From Gymnodinialimonas ceratoperidinii (lineage in GTDB: Bacteria > Pseudomonadota > Alphaproteobacteria > Rhodobacterales > Rhodobacteraceae): a DNA stretch of 64,000 nt. The translations under genes and the position numbers were made by a program. Below, in pieces: positions 63,948-64,000 of this stretch (positions are counted from its first letter, which is position 1; each line of letters starts with the position of its first letter). Location of the stretch: positions 124,001 through 188,000 of the forward strand of contig NZ_CP079194.1 of the NCBI RefSeq assembly GCF_019297855.1, given 5' to 3'. The notes beneath the pieces are model-generated. The model worked only from the letters and a program-made list of their open reading frames with translations, ran no database searches and was not told the DNA's origin.

Positions 63948-64000
63948 ATGGCCGTGAAACGTTTGCTGACCGAATTTGGCATGGGCAGCTCCCTGCGTCG
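63948..64000 (+). CDS. Start of a possible Lin0512-family gene (partial)
   Basis: The first 17 codons, [17 protein letters not shown], before the right edge. The pattern KRxLxExGMGxSLR is like that of Lin0512 family proteins of unknown function. GAGGGA lies about 7 bases before the ATG. It is divergent from the cupin gene. Confidence 0.5.
   Translation, partial: MAVKRLLTEFGMGSSLR

Overview
The window reads as chromosome of a high-G+C marine alphaproteobacterium of the Rhodobacterales (Roseobacter group). The basis is family knowledge: a CcrM-type GANTC methylase, the DUF3576-leuS-lptE-holA and DUF4170-waaA-lpxK gene orders, DUF2125 and DUF721 proteins, a Porin_4-type porin, and a capsule-type KpsEMT exporter. 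No rRNA, tRNA, CRISPR array, transposase or integrase was seen. Gene density is high, and many neighbours overlap by 1 to 14 bases.

Layout. 1-7.3 kb: truncated PLP-homeostasis gene, porin, and the run DUF3576 lipoprotein, leuS, lptE, holA, GST. 7.3-14.4 kb: flavoprotein, enoyl-CoA hydratase/SDR pair, DUF2125, pmbA, CysQ-like phosphatase and two tiny exported proteins. 14.5-20.7 kb: lipid A/Kdo genes (DUF4170, waaA, lpxK), dsbA-like, DUF721, mutY and alkB. 20.8-24 kb: NAD(P)-binding protein, ccrM, rnhB and a basic secreted protein. 24-28.2 kb: an accessory stretch with a membrane-anchored winged-helix protein and small secreted partner, an HSL-type hydrolase, and a Tat-exported repeat peptide divergent from a JmjC-type oxygenase. 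28.3-33.3 kb: gpmI-envC-ctpA-rppH, an envelope and RNA-turnover operon. 33.4-42.3 kb: a surface-polysaccharide block (1199-residue tandem glycosyltransferase, RTX protein, kpsT, kpsE, kpsM). 42.4-47 kb: rlmH, rsfS and smc.

47.1-49.1 kb is the most interesting part. A lone reverse transcriptase resembling antiviral Drt2 (DRT type 2, UG2) sits between smc and an orphan ParB-like gene, in visibly more A+T-rich DNA. Upstream is an unexplained, hairpin-rich interval of about 350 bases, a good candidate for the template RNA that DRT2 systems need. A 9-bp inverted repeat sequesters the RT start codon, and one block of the interval is stop-free on both strands.

49.1-64 kb: ParB-like protein, lytic transglycosylase, a YdeI-family pseudogene remnant, a dipeptide-type ABC importer divergent from hyuA/hyuB (hydantoinase/oxoprolinase; probably one uptake-and-hydrolysis module), a CDF transporter overlapping a solute-binding lipoprotein, a ChrR-like cupin, and the start of a possible Lin0512-family gene. 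Four copies of a dispersed intergenic element (hairpin plus a conserved AAGATGAAG tail) occur at 8.5, 17.1, 20.7 and 26.5 kb.
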